Shown: positions 46,972 through 58,765 of the stretch, piece after piece
Layout: each line of letters opens with the position of its first letter
Position numbering within the stretch: the stretch's first letter is position 1
From: Microthyrium microscopicum
Taxonomy: Eukaryota > Ascomycota > Dothideomycetes > Microthyriales > Microthyriaceae
Assembly (NCBI GenBank): GCA_010405405.1
Contig: MU004239.1
Coordinates: 1,253,647-1,317,646 of the forward strand
DNA: 64,000 nucleotides
Reading direction: 5' to 3'
The notes under the pieces: generated by a model
Database searches by the model: none
What the model was told of the DNA's origin: nothing
The model's input: the letters and a program-made list of their open reading frames with translations, nothing else
Position numbers and translations under genes: made by a program

Positions 46972-48221
46972 AGCAGGTCAAGGTCAACGTTGTAGGGCAT
47001 GGATGTTGATATTGGAGCCGCGATCGACGACAGGCACGGGTGGGATAGGTTGGAAGATGGGTGGGTAGGATATGGAGAGTGTTTCGAGATTTTGGAGATG
47101 TAGTAAGAGTTTGTGTAACGAAAGTAAATTGTGCAAGAAGGAGAGAGGGGATGTTATCAAGAAGGCGAAGGAATTGTGGAAATTAAAGAGAAGCAACCAG
47201 TGAACATCTCAATAATCAAGGCAGCGCTTGCTGCTGGATCACGCCAATGCTTCGCCGTTCAAATGCAATGCTTAGTACAGGCAGGTACGGAGTACAGTGT
47301 TAGTTGTGCAGAGGTTACATAGCAGCAAGGGTAGTGAAGGAGGAGACACCGTATTCCTCAAATGGTAACACGATGGTCAAGATGCATCCGCAAGGAACCG
47401 CCGTTGAAGGAATCAGGAGTGGCGCATCCAAAATCGTCAGTTGAGGTTGGATCTGGATCAATTGGTTGTTGATTGCCGAATGCAGTTCTGAGAGGGAAAG
47501 TCCATGCAGTCTGCAGCTCCAGGGGCAACCAAAACGGCTCCAAGCCACAATTCTATTTTAAGAAACACTCCATCAAGTCCTCTATTATTCAACATGTCAC
47601 TTGATGATAATGGAATTTTGATACCTTCTCTTATCATTGCCTTGCGCTAGTCAACAATACGACATTATCCGTACTAGCTTTCAAGCTAATATACCAATAC
47701 CCAATACCCTTCCTTTTGAATAGCTCCATGCTGAACCAATTCCTATCCTGCCGCATAACTCCTTGAAATCATAAACAGCTTCAATAATGGGATATCATGA
47801 CATGAAAGAAGGAAAAAAACTCGAAACCTTGCATCCTGGACAGCCAACGATCAAAGCATCTGCCACTTGCTGTTCTGTGGAAAACCATCAAGTTCTGGTC
47901 GTCTATTGCATCTTCATCGCCATCGTCTGTCGTACATCCTTGTATTTGGCATATCCTGGCCGGTATTTTTTCGGAAATATTGTCTTTGCGCGTATATGCC
48001 TTTCAAGTCGATGAGAAGCGTGGTGTCGATGAGAATCGTACTGTCGACGGCCGCGACTCATTTGCCTCCGTCTCGGCTTCCACATCTATGTCTGTTTCTG
48101 CGCTAATCTCGTCTCCTGTCGCTCCTGTCATGATGTTGAGTTTCGATCGTCTTCTCTTAACTGTTCGACCTTGTGGCTGGGAATTGGCAACGTATAGTTC
48201 GACATTTAGCTCAGCCGGCTT
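46972..48221. other. Intergenic; includes the 72-codon extension frame downstream of the TenA-type gene
   Basis: The right part, 48006-48221, is open on the minus strand in the same frame as the upstream TenA-type gene (see findings). The rest (46972-48005) shows only short frames without domains. Confidence 0.45.
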
Positions 48222-49710
48222 CTAAGCAGATGAGCCAACTGCCGCCTCGGCTGCTCCATTAAGGAATGAAGAGCTATTATCGTTCTGTCCACTCGCATCT
48301 GACATCAATTGATCAGTATCGCCTTCTTCGCCCATGCCATCAACGTCAGGCCAGAAGCGTTGAGCGAGGAAGCATGCTTGACGGAAGACTTGTTCGCAGC
48401 GTTGCATTTCCTCTTTGCCATTGGCAATTGTTGGCGAGATTGCCAATTCGTCAACAAGTCCTCGACAGGCATCTACAAACTTGGAAAAGGCTGGAGATGT
48501 CCAGTTTGGGATCAGTGACTGGTGGAGTGCAGCAATATGGGCTTCTGCTGAAGGCCCTGAGAGAGTCGAGGTGAATGACTGGGCGTACATCCAAGCAGAT
48601 CTATAAACCTAGAAAGGGTGAGAATAAATCAGAAGCACAAACATAGCAAACTTACATGTTCTGTAGCCCAGAGAACAACCATGCCCTCAAGTAATGAAGC
48701 CGATGGACTACTAACACCATGGAACAAGTCGAGATATGCTCTGGTGATGAAGTTTGGCGGATCGTCAGTCAGCTGGATTCCATACTTAGTGGCAGTGATC
48801 TCAAAGAAGCTCATTTCACGTCTTATGTTGTTCAGGGCAGAAATGAGAAGGTCCATCGTCCGGTACATTGGATGGAATTGCGAATTCGCAACTGTCGGGA
48901 GTCGAATCTTTGCAATCAATGCGCCAATGAATTGAATATATCCACGAGTATAATGTGCATCCTGAACCATCCATATTGCGAGGGGTTTGGGCGACAATGT
49001 ACCACATCCTGCATGGGAGAGGAAAGGTTGTTGCGTCGCGTTTGCGAAGACGACCGCATTGGTATGTAGCAGATGGGCCGTCAGGCTTGGTTGAGGTGGT
49101 TGAGCTGCACGAATGGGAGCTGGAACAAGAGGGGGATCTTTGCGCTTTTGATTGGGACCACGACGATGGATTTGTAGGTTCGGATTAGGATGAGTGCCGT
49201 TCAGCATCGCTCGTGTTGTCTCAGTAGCTAGCTGCTCTTCTGCCTCTTGACTTGCAAAATGGGCGTTGGCTTCGGGAGAATTTAGATACACCTGGCATTC
49301 TTGAAGATGCTCAATCTGGCGGGTGGTGTTCTTCGCGCGCGTGTAGCCGCAATGCAGGCAACGGACCTTGGCGCACTGTAGACATGGATGATAAGTATAG
49401 ATAAAGAGCTAATTGCTACGGAATGATATGTATGAACGTCGGGCTCGGGAGGGCGGGACAATGTATAGGTAATGCGCGATATCAGATGAGCAGTAGCATA
49501 CTGACCTTGCTGGGAGAGTCCGTGTCCTGAAATTCCTGGTAGGCTTTGCGAATGTCTGGATTTGCGTGTCCTAAACAGCGGTTAGAAAGCTTGTATGATC
49601 AATCTGTCAAAAGAGTGGCGAATTTTGGCTGTAAGGGCCGGCGCTATGCACCAGGCTTACTAGTCGGCATTGTGCGCTTGATGAAAGAAAACGGGAGACT
49701 CACTGCCCAT
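48222..49710 (-). CDS. TenA/heme-oxygenase-like protein with N-terminal C2HC zinc finger
   Basis: Four exons: 49710-49704 (7 nt), 49570-49506, 49375-48656, 48608-48222; 392 codons. The 7-nt first exon (ATGGGCA) has a gtgagt donor; joining it to the acceptor at 49571 gives the only start I can find for the reading frame. A C2HC or BED-like finger lies at about 30-52 (CLHC ... HLQEC). The TENA/THI-4 (PQQC-like, heme-oxygenase fold) domain covers about 130-330, with signature segments MSFFEITATKYGIQL, AYLDLFHG and VLWATEHVYRSAW across the last junction. TenA members hydrolyse thiamine breakdown products, but the catalytic Cys is not evident here, and fungal fusions with this finger are uncharacterised. 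The C-terminal tail is acidic. The stop is TAG at 48222-48224; the frame stays open beyond it. Confidence 0.75.
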
Positions 49711-50247
49711 GGCCAGGTGTTTGCTCGTGCTGCTGTAAGGAAATGTAAGGAAAAGGGTGTTGTAACTTGTAAAGCAAGTTGGCGACGTTAAGTCAGCGGT
49801 GAATATGGTCTACGCCTTGACGCGAAGAACCTCGCTAAGCTTGTTTCGGACGGAACCCCTCAAGGCCTGTTATCTCGACAATCCTCAGTCTCTGCGCATT
49901 TATTCCCAACTATCCTTTTCTACTTGATTCTCTATATTCAAGCTTTCTTTATGCAAGTTGAAACTGTCCAAAAATTATCCAGTCTCAAATAGCTCAAATG
50001 GTGAAGTTGTTGGCTACTTGGGGAGATTCACCTTGAAGCTCGCTAAACTTGTTTGGGAAGCGCCCCCTCTTCGCGTCAATCTGTTCTCTATGTTCTATTC
50101 ACAAATCACAATACACAACCCCAACTGTAATTCTTGTTATCAAAATAGCTTGCAGCCATCGGCGAATCGATAACACCTTGAGCAGATATTGCATAATTAC
50201 GTCTTCACACCGATGTAAATTCAGCGCTGCTATGACATGGGCTTGCA
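49711..50247. other. Intergenic, nothing recognised
   Basis: Short + frames (49546-49791, 49958-50173) are unsupported; the first overlaps the TenA-type gene antisense. Confidence 0.45.
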
Positions 50248-51350
50248 TCAAACTTTCATATTCCTACGCTGTACTCTGTAGTCCTTCTTACTCTTGTCAA
50301 ACCGTGGCTGCCCGCCGTCGATATTCGGTTCCGGTCCACTGCATCTCCTACTACATCCCATATACACCGCTTCTTGAAATCTTTCTATCTTTGCGGAGAG
50401 TATCGCTATTTTGACTTTCCACATTGGATGATGCTTTGCCCAATCCCTGAAAACAGCCTGGCCTTCGAAGACCACAAGTTCTTCTCTGTCGGTGGAAGGG
50501 ATGAACAATTCCAACCCTTTTCCAATACCCAAACTTGTCAGAGAGACAATAGCATCTCTTAACTCTGCGTTGTTCGGCGGCAGTACATTATAAAGCTGAT
50601 GTTTGCCGAATCAGAATGTCTTTAACCAGGCGGAACAATCCTTGGATGTCCTTGCTGTTGATACGATTTCAAGCATCAGTAGTTCATCGTGCGAGCTTCC
50701 TCGACTAAAAGTAGTTGCCAACTGGCCATATATCAGTCTTTAGATGTTGACTGACATGGCTGACGATTTCGAGCGCACACACTGGCCGCTAGATTGAAAC
50801 ACAGCTATCGGGCAGACACTGGAATGGATTCTGACCTTTGAAGGTGACCCGATGTATGGAACCACCTTTCGCCTCTTACTCTAGTCACCATATTTTTTGG
50901 GAAAACTAAGCTTTGAAATCCTATATAGAGCAAGTCAATGGAACCATCAAAAACTTTTGCAGCCTTCAAAAGTTCCAAGCACTTCTGTTGGGTTGCCCAC
51001 CAGGCCAGCGGAAGCAGATCAGGTATTATCTATATCCCGTCTCCATGTTCCATATTAGCCACCAGCCAAGAAACCGAATTTGCAAACCAGTCTGATTGGT
51101 GCTAATGTATAGTGAAGGCCCTCATCTAGGGTATTAATTAGGTGACCCTTGTTCCCTTCCTGGTCTGTCAGATTTGCCCGAAACACCCTAGATGACCACG
51201 AGTCACTGATGCATAATTTGACCACCCGAGATTGACAAAGATCAGATGCAATCAATTCAGCTTTGATGATATCTTAGTTACCTGCATATCGATTAATACT
51301 TCACATTTCTCAGCATCCTCACCATTTGGCAGTTTCGGTTTCTAGCTGAT
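50248..51350 (-). pseudogene. Decayed protein-coding gene of unknown family
   Basis: From about 51255 to the terminal stop at 50248 one single minus-strand frame reads coding-like but is broken by seven internal stops (TAA, TGA, TGA, TGA, TAG, TAA, TGA from 51060 down to about 50598). The last 115 codons are open and look like genuine protein (GKGLELFIPSTDREELVVFEG, split here for length: GKGLELFIPSTD then REELVVFEG, and FRDWAKHHPMWKVKI). Upstream of 51255, a coding-like block (PNGEDAEKCEVLIDMQ) continues in a different frame, indicating one frameshift or a lost intron. Most stops can be explained by C to T changes at CAA, CAG or CGA, as RIP would cause, although the GC content here is normal. 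I do not recognise the family. Confidence 0.45.
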
Positions 51351-52185
51351 ATCAGGCTGATATCTTGGAATAGGGCTTAGATCTACATCATCAACGTTCT
51401 ATTCAATAGTAAATATATCTCCAATAGCCACCCGCATATGTTTCTAGAACGAAATCTAACCCACACCCGTGAAAACCCTATATCTAATCCCTCCTCCGAT
51501 CATCAAGCTGTCACGCCCCCAACTGAATCAACCCACCGAGCACCAAACCACCATTGGCCCATTCAACCTCATACACCACTCACCAATGCCAAGTCTAAAA
51601 TCCTAGCCGTTTGATGAGAGCCAGCAACAAATGTAGTCTATAGCCCTTGATGGTTGCTTTACTCCAGTAAGCTCTGGGCCCCAAATGTGTCCCCTGTATA
51701 CCTATTCCATCGATCCCTCTGCTAGACATTTGCAGATTCCGGGGTTGACCCATAGTAATCCGGCAATCTCGTCCGAAAGTATCGACAGGTTAGATAACTT
51801 TGGGGTAACTGACTTGGTAAATTGGTTGCTAGTGTCACTGCTTGGAAATTGCGAGCCTTTTTTGTCTTTTTCGTTTTCGCCTTCTGTTACTTACTCGCTG
51901 GAATACCTTACCGTGGTAGTTTGGTTCTTTCATTAAGCTTTGGCGATTTTCTTCTTGTGGCGAGCTGAAAGTATCTCTTTTGCTTCTCAACGACACTTCT
52001 TTCTCCATCACGAACATACCAAATCGATCGCTATACCACGCCATTAACGAGTTGCTGAGCATTTGGACAGTCCGGACAACAGCTTTGGCTAAACGGAACA
52101 ACAACCACTCGCGAAGTCGCCAGTGACTCCTCCGACCGCTTCTCACCTCCTCGAATCCTCACGTCACAACAACACACCCTTCAAA
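51351..52185. other. Intergenic, CFEM gene promoter
   Basis: No supported gene; the minus-strand frame 51835-52146 is Arg-rich and lacks a domain. A C/T-rich stretch lies just before the CFEM start. Confidence 0.45.
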
Positions 52186-52713
52186 ATGAAGACATCAATC
52201 CTCCTCCTAACAACGCTCATCACCTCCATCCTCGCCACCGCCTCACCCCAAGCACCCGCAATTCCACAACAATTCAGTTTTCCACGATGGTAAGCCCTCA
52301 CCCATATCTCCCCATCTCCCTATCCTTACTACTCTCTCCCTGACTCCTCTCTCCCTCCTTCAGCCGCCATTGCCTGGTTCCCGTAACCCCTTAGCTAACC
52401 CATATGTCTCAGTGGAATGAACACAATGATATCAGGAATCGCCCAATCCGGCTGCTCCGCCACCGACGGCGGCTGTCTCTGCAAGCAAAAATCCTTCATC
52501 AAAGCCGGCTCTGAAGGCATCCCCAAAAAGTGTCCCGCCGAAGCAGACCAAAAGCAATATATCGATTTCATCAACATGGTGTGTTCAGGGCAGCCGGGCT
52601 ATCCGCTGGCCGTTAAGGCTGCGTCGAAGAATGTGGGAACGAGATTGGGAGGAGAGGGTGGGTATGTTTTGGGGATGGCATTGGTTGTGGCTGCGGTAGG
52701 GGGAATGCTATGA
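52186..52713 (+). CDS. CFEM-like GPI-anchored surface protein
   Basis: Two exons, 52186-52289 and 52413-52713, with a 123 bp intron; 134 codons. Residues 1-19 form a signal peptide. Cysteines visible at 35, 49, 56, 58, 75 and 92; the TDGGCLCKQ segment (52-60) matches the CFEM core with Asp53 in the position that binds heme iron in CFEM proteins. Canonical CFEM has eight cysteines; here I count six, the second of the first C-x3-C pair and one late Cys being absent. The C terminus is a Gly-rich then hydrophobic stretch (GYVLGMALVVAAVGGML), fitting a GPI signal. CFEM proteins bind or relay heme/iron at the fungal surface or act in cell-wall stability and host interaction; the role here is not determinable. 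Confidence 0.8.
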
Positions 52714-53124
52714 TGAGATGAGATGGTGAGGTGAAGTGTATGATGGGTGCTGGAGACGGCGAATGAGAGAGATGGGGGAATAAGGTGGTTACGGCATTAT
52801 TGGAGTTTTGGGATACTGGGAATATGTAGATATTTGATATTGGTGATTGCTCAAAATGTCCCATTGAGCTAGTTGGTGCTTTTTCTCGCATGAAAGGAAT
52901 CAAAAAACTTTATTTACAATTGCTCAAAGACTCATCGCTCATTATCGAAAAGTGTATCATGCTCATGCTAGTCCTAAAAGATTTCGTAAAAGCACCAAAA
53001 CAGTCCTTATATAAAGTGGACACAAGCTATGAGACCGCTACCAAAAACGCCGGGTATCGTCGTGAAAACAGGCCATCCAGGACCATATGAATATTGAAAA
53101 GAATTGATGAATGTAGGTCAGCTT
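52714..53124. other. Convergent intergenic
   Basis: Between the CFEM-like gene and the DOMON/b561 gene; should contain both 3' ends. Nothing else seen. Confidence 0.5.
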
Positions 53125-54768
53125 TTATGCAAACTCGCGCGGTCGTGTCGGTTGCGCATTATATGCTGGTGGCTCGCCCAGATTTGATAGCGCAATGTCG
53201 CTGCGGTCTGCCGCATAGGCTCCAGTGTGCTGGTATGGTCCAGTGCCCGCTGCGGTGTAGGCAGGTGGAGCCGCGTTGTTGTTTTGCTCGCCTGCATTGT
53301 ATGGGGCTCCTTGAGAAGCTCCAGCCCCGGCAGCAAGAGCCTTTTGCCGGGCGACTGATCGCGCCTTGTACCAAGAGAAGACGGCAAGGGCGACGAAGAT
53401 GACTACTACCACTGGTAGGTACAGCCAGTTTAGCTGGGGATTCAGGGCCAGACGGAAACCAAGAGGAGCATTGAGGATGCCACCAGCGATAAGTAGCGGG
53501 CCAAGGATATGCTTATGAGGTCCAATGGCCCATTTGACAGGTGTTCTTGTCCGCAAGAACGAGCGATGGTTGAAGGCTCCTAGACCCCATTGAACAAGGA
53601 ACAACACAATAACCAGGATCCCAATGATTTGATGTGCCGTATTGAACCTGTTAGACTAAGAAAGGTTAGCATAAACCTCTGGAAAAGCGAGATCAGTAAG
53701 AACGAACGCGATTATAGAGACCTGAAATTAGAAATCCTAGTATCGCGGCAATAAAGAAAAGTACCAAGGCACTAGTCTGGAGAACTAAGTGCATTCTCAC
53801 GTTTTCAAAGACTCGAATGAACAAGATTCCGAGTGGTAAGAGTATTACGAAAATGAGAAGCATCAAAAATGCATGACCGGATTCCTTGTAATCTGGATCC
53901 AAGTTGTTGGGGTCTTGAACCTGAGCTGTAAAAGTCGAATTGTATGCAAAGCTGGGAATCCCACTTGAATCTGCGCTGGTCATGTCCAGGGTGAAAGTGC
54001 CGTGGTAAACGTGTCGTCGCAAAGGTGCATTTAATGCATCAGAGTAGGTATCGCGACCTCGAGGTCCTATTGCGTAGATGAAATTTTGTTTTTTGTTTGT
54101 GACATCGAGCGGCGTTTTGGGTATGGAAGCGCATGCTTTGCAAAGACCCGTTATGTAGTATGCGCTTGAATCAACGGTATTTCCGATATTATCTCCATCT
54201 GCTGGGTCGATGACAGTCAGATTCATGCGTGAAGTTTGTGTTGGCTCCTTGTTGCCAGTAGCATAACGCCCGGAGAGTGTAACTTTGTCTATACAGGTGT
54301 TAGTGCGAGTCGAGTTGTATGGCAACTGGAGCAGACATACTTTGCGTCGAGCCGCGATACAAGATGAACATCATGCTATCGGTCATTTCGTTGCCAGTCC
54401 CAAAGGCAATGTATGAATACGTGGATGGACCTGCTATGCGAAATCGAATATCTCCAGTGGCTTTGTCAAGTGTGAGTATGAAACCAAAATTGATCTCTGT
54501 AGAGCCTCCAAGTTTTTTCTCGAATCCAGCTTGCGACACAGGCGCAGTGTCAAAAGTACTGTTGGAGGGTGCGTTCGAGGGCGCATTTTGGCGAGGAAGA
54601 ATGTCAGAGAGGTCGGGTAAGGAAAAGGAGGATACGAAAGCTATAGAACACAAGATTAGTAGCCGTCCACATTGAACAAGACACTCAAGTTCTTCGAATG
54701 GCAATGAAGCTGGACTTGGAGTTTAACGTACGGATCAACCCCGCAAACAGTGGGAGTAGGAGTCGCAT
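53125..54768 (-). CDS. DOMON - cytochrome b561 membrane protein
   Basis: Four exons: 54768-54732, 54640-54341, 54288-53708, 53655-53125; 482 codons, GT-AG introns of 47-91 bp. A signal peptide (1-20) precedes a DOMON domain (about 45-240) of the cellobiose-dehydrogenase-cytochrome type: INFGFILTL, STYSYIAFGTG, NEMTDSMMFILYRG. The b561 core follows, with hydrophobic helices at about 243-265, 278-300, 307-330, 345-365 and 375-395. Candidate heme-ligand histidines are in ESGHAFLM, NVRMHLVL, FNTAHQII and GPHKHILGP. The cytoplasmic tail is Ala/Pro/Tyr-rich. It probably moves electrons across the plasma membrane, e.g. ferric or ascorbate-type reduction (family inference). It converges on the CFEM-like gene; an iron/heme link between them is suggestive but not demonstrated. 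Confidence 0.88.
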
Positions 54769-57111
54769 CTTGCAGACAGTACGACAGTAGTAATTGCAAT
54801 GCAAGAAACGAAAGGTGACAGGTGGGAGATGGGCGCTAGCTGGTGAAGCGACGGTTAGGTCGTAGGAGGAGAGCGAAGGCGACTTGGAGTTGAGTTAAGT
54901 TAGGGGATGCCGAGATTGTGGTGTTGAGTGTTAAGACCAGGGGCTGGGAGCCTGCAACGGCTCCCTCAACGAATCAAACTACATCTACCTAATTCCCAAC
55001 CCGTTTCCAACATTCATAACGGTTGATTTTCTGGAGGCGGCTTGAAATGGGTATATTGACCAACTGCTTCCTTTTGCACGATGGATGGCCGAGTGCTGTA
55101 CTCCGTACACCGTACAACTCTCTTATCTACGGTCACTGCAACAGCGAGACACCGCAGGCAACAACACTTTGTCTGCTATTGCACGCCCTATATCCGCGAT
55201 TATGCTCAATCTACCATGGTCTTGACCAATTCTTATGCTCGTCATGACGCTGTGACGGCCCTGTGCACGGCTGTTTGTTTCAATTCCTTCTCCGATTACC
55301 ATGGTCCGTGGACAGACGTTTCAACTACCTACCTAACCAAAGGGACTCCATCATAGCCTAGGGATGAAATACACCTCTCAGACAGATCCTCTCTTCCTTC
55401 ATAGGATTCTTTGAGATTCTGCTGGCGCTTTTCCTCGGCGTGGGTGCATCGCTTCCTACTAACTAGCGTTATAAAGCCGCGGTTATCTTCTCTGATAATC
55501 ATGTCCTCGACTCAGGAGCAGCATCAAACCAAAGCGTGGGGAACATCAGTTGTCAATGCGTGGGAATCCCGTCATCCTTCTCAGCAGTCAAGGCAGTCTA
55601 TTCGGAGTACAACGAATCTGCTCTGTCAAACAGTCGTGATTCAAATATGGTCTTCATGTCTTCATGATGAAAGACTTTGGATAGTACTGATATCGGCCAT
55701 GATTACCGGCTCATGAGTCTGACTTGCTTCAAAACAAATGACACTTGACGGGGGTCTAACCAGAGACTCAAATTTTCATTTTCGCCGGATTGTTTAGCAC
55801 GGGAAGCATTCTCAACCAAACTGACCGTACAATATAAGCTTTCAATAGTAGGTTGTTTGACCGCCATAACCGATTCGATTCGTCTAGCACCACCAAAATC
55901 TTCAACCTGGTTGGGTTCAGTTCCAAGCAAATCAGTAGCAGGCATCATACTCTACCACAGCGAAAAACAGGAAGATGTAAAGTCTTCTACGGATGTCAAC
56001 TTGGCTTTCAAAGTGCTCTCAGTCTGAACGTATTTTGTACACCTTCTCCTGCACAAGGTTTAGTACTTGACGCCCGAATCTAGCTCCTCAGACGTCTGTG
56101 TATGAGGTCTCAACCAGTTTGTTATCAAATAACCACAGCTATTCGTCTTGTCCATGGCACCCGCAGGCAAAACAGGAGCATGAAAAGTCAGCACCTAGGC
56201 ACAACATTTGCTATTCATCTTTCATCATGAATATCAGGAATTGGGTCTCACATCGAAGTCACACTCATCCATGACGGAGCCACATTATAACTTCTGCGAT
56301 TATTCCTCTTTCCTCCATGTTGATTAGAATGCAATCCAATTCCTTGAGAACTATCAATCAGATATCCGAAGTTCTTAGGTACGAGTACTTGTCTACAAGT
56401 CCTCTGCCATTGCTCGAAGACGCAGACAGCATTGGAACATAGAAACATGCATGTTGCAACTTGCGGAAAGTCAGTTTGACGATCAAGATCTCCCCTTTCT
56501 CCTGAGGCTTTATCCGCGAAATACATGTGGCCAATGAACATAAGACATCGCAAGTTTGGGGGCCATTCTTGTATAAAGCCGCATTGAAACACTGGACGCC
56601 ACTGGAAACGATCAGGTTCCTTGAACTAAGTTCAAATCTCATTGGTCAGCCTTATACTCTTTTAGATATCTCAGCCTTTGCCGCAGCCATAAAAACGCCT
56701 ACTTCATTGCGAAAGGTAGAGAATCTGTGAGGTTATAGAAGCACGCACCAAGGCAAGGTCGATGTGGAAAGAACCCTTTGGTGATTCAACAACCACAATG
56801 TCCACACTCCTTACGATTCCTGTCATGAAGAAGCCACCGCCCCATCGCTCCCGTCTTTTCGCGCCCAAAAAGCTTCATACATCCAAAGTGGAGCCAAGCA
56901 AAGCTTGACTGTCTACACGGAAACCCCGTGTCTGGCTGAAAACGGCTTAAGACACTGGCGAGGCAAATATATGCGGAAATGTGCTGGCCCCCATCAACTG
57001 GTTTGGGCTGATGGCTTGATCAAGATGTGGAAAGACAATGTGGCATATTTTGGCCATGATTCTACAGAAGAGCTCATCACATATAGTAAGAAAACGGCAA
57101 GTTGAGCAAGG
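54769..57111. other. 2.3 kb without a recognised gene
   Basis: Overlapping minus-strand frames at 56248-56642 (114 and 94 codons) look partly protein-like but occupy two frames and have no partner exons or domain; not called. The rest holds only short frames. It ends at the sharp AT-rich boundary. Confidence 0.45.
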
Positions 57112-57311
57112 CAGTGTTGGAACTCGAGTTAGTATAGTCGAGTACTAGTACTAGTACGGCTAGTATAGAATTATTTTAATACTTACTTGACTAGACTAGT
57201 CCAATCAAGATCCAGGACTAGTACTAGTACTATACTAGTCTAGAAATATATAATAAATACTCTACTAGTACTTGAGTACTAGTACTAGTATTACTAGTAT
57301 ACTAGTACTAG
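57112..57311 (+). repeat. Subterminal repeat block and possible hAT terminus
   Basis: Begins with cagtgttggaactcgagt, which has the look of a hAT-type terminal inverted repeat, at the exact composition break. It is followed to about 57311 by many copies of the palindrome-bearing unit actagt/agtact. Such subterminal repeats are typical of hAT transposase-binding ends. The partner terminus was not found. Confidence 0.45.
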
Positions 57312-58765
57312 TTTTATATATAGATTAGGGTTAATATTATAGGGTTATTTTTATATCATTCGATTCGGAATTTTACGTAGATTACAATAGTGTTATTAGT
57401 TTTTTAATAGCTAGTCTTATTCTATAGTTATTATACTTTAAACATAAAGTTATTTAATTATATTATATTTTTAAAGGTTATTTAGTTATATAGTACTTAA
57501 TATTATGAATTACTTAATAATATTTTAGATTTAGGGTTCTAGATTTATAATATATACGAAACTATAAAAATTAGAGCTAAATATACTAATAATTAGTTTA
57601 AATACTAATAATTAGAAGTTAAGGGTATAAAACAATTAAGAAAAAGAGATAAATCTTAAAAATTTATATAAATAACTTAATAGTAGTAGATTTTAAGATA
57701 AATATATAAATTATTATATATTTAGATTTGTTAAAGTATAAGGAAAACAGCCCTAGAGTTAGTTTTTTAATAAGTTGCTTATATACTAATATATAGTAGT
57801 ATTTAAGAGTTTTTAATAAATATATTAATAAAAGTTTAAGGTTTATATTTTAATACTAGATAAATAAGGAGTATTATAGGTTATTAAAGATCTTATATAT
57901 ATATTAGTATTATATATATACTATAATCTAGATTTAAGATCTTATTTAAGCTTAATAAAGATAAAAAATAATAATAAAGATAATAATTAATAATAATAAT
58001 ATTCTAAAAAGAAATTATATTTAAGACTTTAAACCTATATTATAGTAAAGACCTTAGTAGTAGGTATATATTAGTCTTAATTATATTATATAAATATACT
58101 AAAATAGCTATATAATCTTAAATCTAAGATTATATTTAAGATTTATAAAATAAGAATTTGAAATATATATCTTTTAAATAATTATTTTATAACTTAAATA
58201 TAAGTAGCTACATAGTAGTAATATATATAAATATATATACTAAAATATTCTAGATTTTATGATCTATCTAATGCTATAGGTCTTAAAGCTTATTTAAGTC
58301 TAGTTTTAATACTATTCCTAATAATACTATTTTATTTTTAATGATTATAATTTACTTAATAAGCTAGAATAAGGGTTTTGCTATAGTATACCTAGAGTAA
58401 AAGGTATAACTATTATAATTATCTATATTTTAATTTATTTTATAGTATACTAACTACTAATACCTATATTTAAGTAATAAAATTCTATATATTCTTAAAA
58501 TCTTTATTTATTTATATTATATTTAATTCTTTTATTCTACTCTTTATAATATACTATTAACGTCTAATTTCTATATAAATTCTAATGCTACTAACCTTAT
58601 ATTCTATAAACTACTATCTAACCCTTTATTCTAATTTAAATAGTCTACTTTTATTTAATATAAATACTTATTTTAAGTTAAAATAATATTTTTTTATTTC
58701 TTTTATTTAAATATAATCCTAACTCTACTAATGCCTAAATAATAAATATAAACAATTTAACTCCT
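57312..58765. other. AT-rich filler, no reading frame
   Basis: About 1.45 kb of extremely AT-rich sequence between the repeat block and the transposase stop. No frame of more than a few dozen codons on either strand. Probably RIP-eroded transposon or flank. Confidence 0.6.

Noticed and set aside
47980-48225. 81-codon Ser-rich plus frame
   Set aside because: It is antisense to the extension frame of the TenA-type gene, which has the better composition.
56248-56642. Two overlapping minus frames of about 100 codons, possibly a regulator fragment
   Set aside because: Both frames look partly protein-like, but neither matches a domain and no adjoining exons were found.
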